Below, in pieces: positions 62,846 to 64,000 of a stretch of DNA of 64,000 nt. Source of the DNA: Psychrobacter immobilis (GTDB lineage: Bacteria; Pseudomonadota; Gammaproteobacteria; Pseudomonadales; Moraxellaceae); NCBI RefSeq assembly GCF_904846235.1, contig NZ_CAJGZN010000002.1, forward strand, positions 124,001-188,000, read 5' to 3'. A program made the position numbers and the translations under genes. The notes beneath the pieces were generated by a model, which saw only the letters and a program-made list of their open reading frames with translations, did not search any database and was not told the DNA's origin. The first letter of the stretch is position 1; each line of letters starts with the position of its first letter.

Positions 62846-63676
62846 ATGTTTATCGAAGATAAGATTGCCAAAGAAAGTATGACTACTAAAATCTCGACCC
62901 CCAAAATCATCTTTTTTGACATCGATGATACCTTAAGCCGTAACGGCATTATCGCTGAACACAATAAAGCGACGCTTGAGCAGCTTGCAGATACCGATAT
63001 TAAACTAGTGATTTCGACTGGCCGTTCTAAAGCCATATTGCCTGAAGACATTTTAGCGTTGCTTGATGCAGATATATTGGACGCCATTATTTGTATGAAT
63101 GGACAATATAGTTTTGATAAAAGCGGCCGAATCAGCCACTACCCGCTAACGGCTGAACAGACAGATAAAATCGTACGCCTATGCCAGCAGAGTGATTTGA
63201 TTCATAAGTTTGACTCTGCTACTCATATCGCTTGGTCAGGTGAAAATGAACGTTTACGCGAGTTCAATGCGGTCACGCCCAATTCGATCCTTGACCCTGA
63301 GTACTACAAAACAAATACCGTCTATCAATGCTCGGTATTCTTTAATAATCAGCAAGAAAAGATGCAAGACATCGACTTTGCCCAGTATGATTTAAAGCTG
63401 GTGCATTGGCATCAGATTGGTGCTGATATATTGCCAGCAGATGCGTCAAAAGCCCGCGGTATCAAAGATGTATGCAAATACTATGATGTAGATGCAAGCG
63501 AATGTATGGCATTTGGTGATGGTATGAATGATTTAGAAATGTTCGACTTGGTTGGATTTGCTGTAGCCATGGGCGATGCACAGCCAGCTTTAATAGAACG
63601 CGCTGATTTCGTCACTGGGACGATCGAAGAGTATGGTATTCAAACCGTGCTTAATCAGTTAACAATGAAGTCGTAA
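62846..63676 (+). CDS. HAD-superfamily phosphatase, Cof type
   Basis: 276 residues. HAD motif I is FFDIDDTLSRNG with nucleophile D25 and D27; motif II is VISTGRS; motif III/IV is FGDGMNDLEMF near residue 225. The C2-cap domain lies between. Cof-type proteins dephosphorylate sugar phosphates, FMN or pyridoxal phosphate in the cytoplasm; the substrate here is unknown. An AGGATCATC ribosome region sits before ATG 62846; a second in-frame ATG lies ten codons later. A strong terminator follows at 63728. Confidence 0.92.
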   Translation: MFIEDKIAKESMTTKISTPKIIFFDIDDTLSRNGIIAEHNKATLEQLADTDIKLVISTGRSKAILPEDILALLDADILDAIICMNGQYSFDKSGRISHYPLTAEQTDKIVRLCQQSDLIHKFDSATHIAWSGENERLREFNAVTPNSILDPEYYKTNTVYQCSVFFNNQQEKMQDIDFAQYDLKLVHWHQIGADILPADASKARGIKDVCKYYDVDASECMAFGDGMNDLEMFDLVGFAVAMGDAQPALIERADFVTGTIEEYGIQTVLNQLTMKS

Positions 63677-63727
63677 GACTGTTCAGGCACATAGAGCCAT
63701 TAATGTTTATCTAATTAACGTTCAATT

Positions 63728-63764
63728 AAAAAAGCCCTTACTAACCGACTAGTAAGGGCTTTTT
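63728..63764. terminator. Terminator after the HAD gene
   Basis: AAAAAAGCCCTTACT / AGTAAGGGCTTTTT perfect stem with an 8-base loop and A/T runs both sides. Confidence 0.94.
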
Positions 63765-63870
63765 GTTATGGACTAACTTTATATAAACGTTTCAACTGGA
63801 AACTGTAGCGGTGATAATTCCAATACCTTGTCGAGTATTCATTTCATTCTTTCTACAAATCTAATAGAAC

Positions 63871-63906
63871 GTTAAGGCGTCAGTTAAGGCCTCAATTAAG
63901 GCATGG
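63871..63906. repeat. Three 12-bp tandem repeats at the SDR stop
   Basis: Units GTTAAGGCGTCA, GTTAAGGCCTCA and ATTAAGGCATGG; the third overlaps the SDR stop codon. This suggests duplication of the gene end followed by drift. Confidence 0.75.
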
Positions 63907-64000
63907 TTAAGCCACCATCGACAGCGATAGATTGTCCAGTAATAGCCATGCTCAAATCAGATGCCATGAGCAATACTGAATTGGCAAAGTCAGCTACCGA
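63896..64000 (-). CDS. Short-chain dehydrogenase/reductase, C-terminal end (partial)
   Basis: Last ~34 residues of an SDR enzyme whose rest lies beyond the window. The minus-strand frame reads VADFANSVLLMASDLSMAIT, then GQSIAVDGGLTM, the standard SDR ending (ITGQxLxVDGG). The NAD(P)-binding and catalytic parts are outside, so the substrate cannot be judged. Its stop codon is embedded in a 12-bp tandem repeat. Confidence 0.88.
   Translation of the reverse strand, partial: SVADFANSVLLMASDLSMAITGQSIAVDGGLTMP

Overview
The window looks like chromosomal DNA of a moderately AT-rich gammaproteobacterium of the Moraxellaceae, most likely Psychrobacter or a close relative. This rests on gene content and protein character (ValS, ParC, SerB, RNase PH, a large FadE, paired FadD, a PA3496-like acidic protein, a BlsA-like BLUF family, many transporters). 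It is an inference from reading, not a database match. No rRNA, tRNA, CRISPR array, complete insertion sequence or prophage was seen.

Layout. 1-980 is the start of a cytochrome c maturation operon on the minus strand (ccmA, ccmB; ccmB leaves the window). 1.1-7.3 kb holds two poorly characterised proteins (one YbjN-like), an HDAC-fold deacetylase, a TSUP permease, CoaBC with a histidine-rich insertion, and RadC. 7.6-15 kb holds FadE with a long acidic tail, a glutamate/dicarboxylate symporter, a second TSUP permease and NhaA. 15.2-24.8 kb holds a DUF2799 lipoprotein, an Lcp/MpaB-like putative oxygenase, two Nudix hydrolases, an M16C peptidase, tandem universal stress proteins and a LysR regulator divergent from a YeiH-type permease. 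26.4-30.4 kb holds a cold-shock gene with a strong promoter and long leader, a DUF454 membrane protein, a TPP riboswitch ahead of a THI5/NMT1-like protein, and a TerD-vWA gene split by a frameshift at an A-AAA-AAC heptamer. 30.5-45.4 kb holds an unknown AT-rich gene, ValS, an FNT channel, a BASS transporter, two YbjQ proteins, a YecA-like protein, an acidic small protein, a membrane protein divergent from serB, and a DUF368 (PopT-type) gene bracketed by two related MITE-like elements. 45.6-58.9 kb holds bioB, hemJ, a secreted NlpC/P60-like protein, rph, two fadD paralogues, a YfbK-like vWA lipoprotein and parC. 58.9-64 kb is more AT-rich: a coiled-coil membrane protein, three tandem BLUF-type paralogues, a PEBP-like secreted protein, a HAD phosphatase and the end of an SDR gene.

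Functional links. FadE and the two FadD ligases form the activation and first oxidation steps of fatty acid degradation. NhaA, the symporters, TSUP, YeiH, BASS and FNT proteins form a large ion and organic-acid transport set. Usp and Csp proteins fit a stress- and cold-adapted lifestyle. The most notable items are the BLUF triplet (two copies lack the paired flavin-pocket asparagines, and palindromes occur upstream), the TPP-riboswitch/THI5-like unit without a signal peptide, the stop-adjacent slippery heptamer in the TerD-vWA gene, and the MITE pair.
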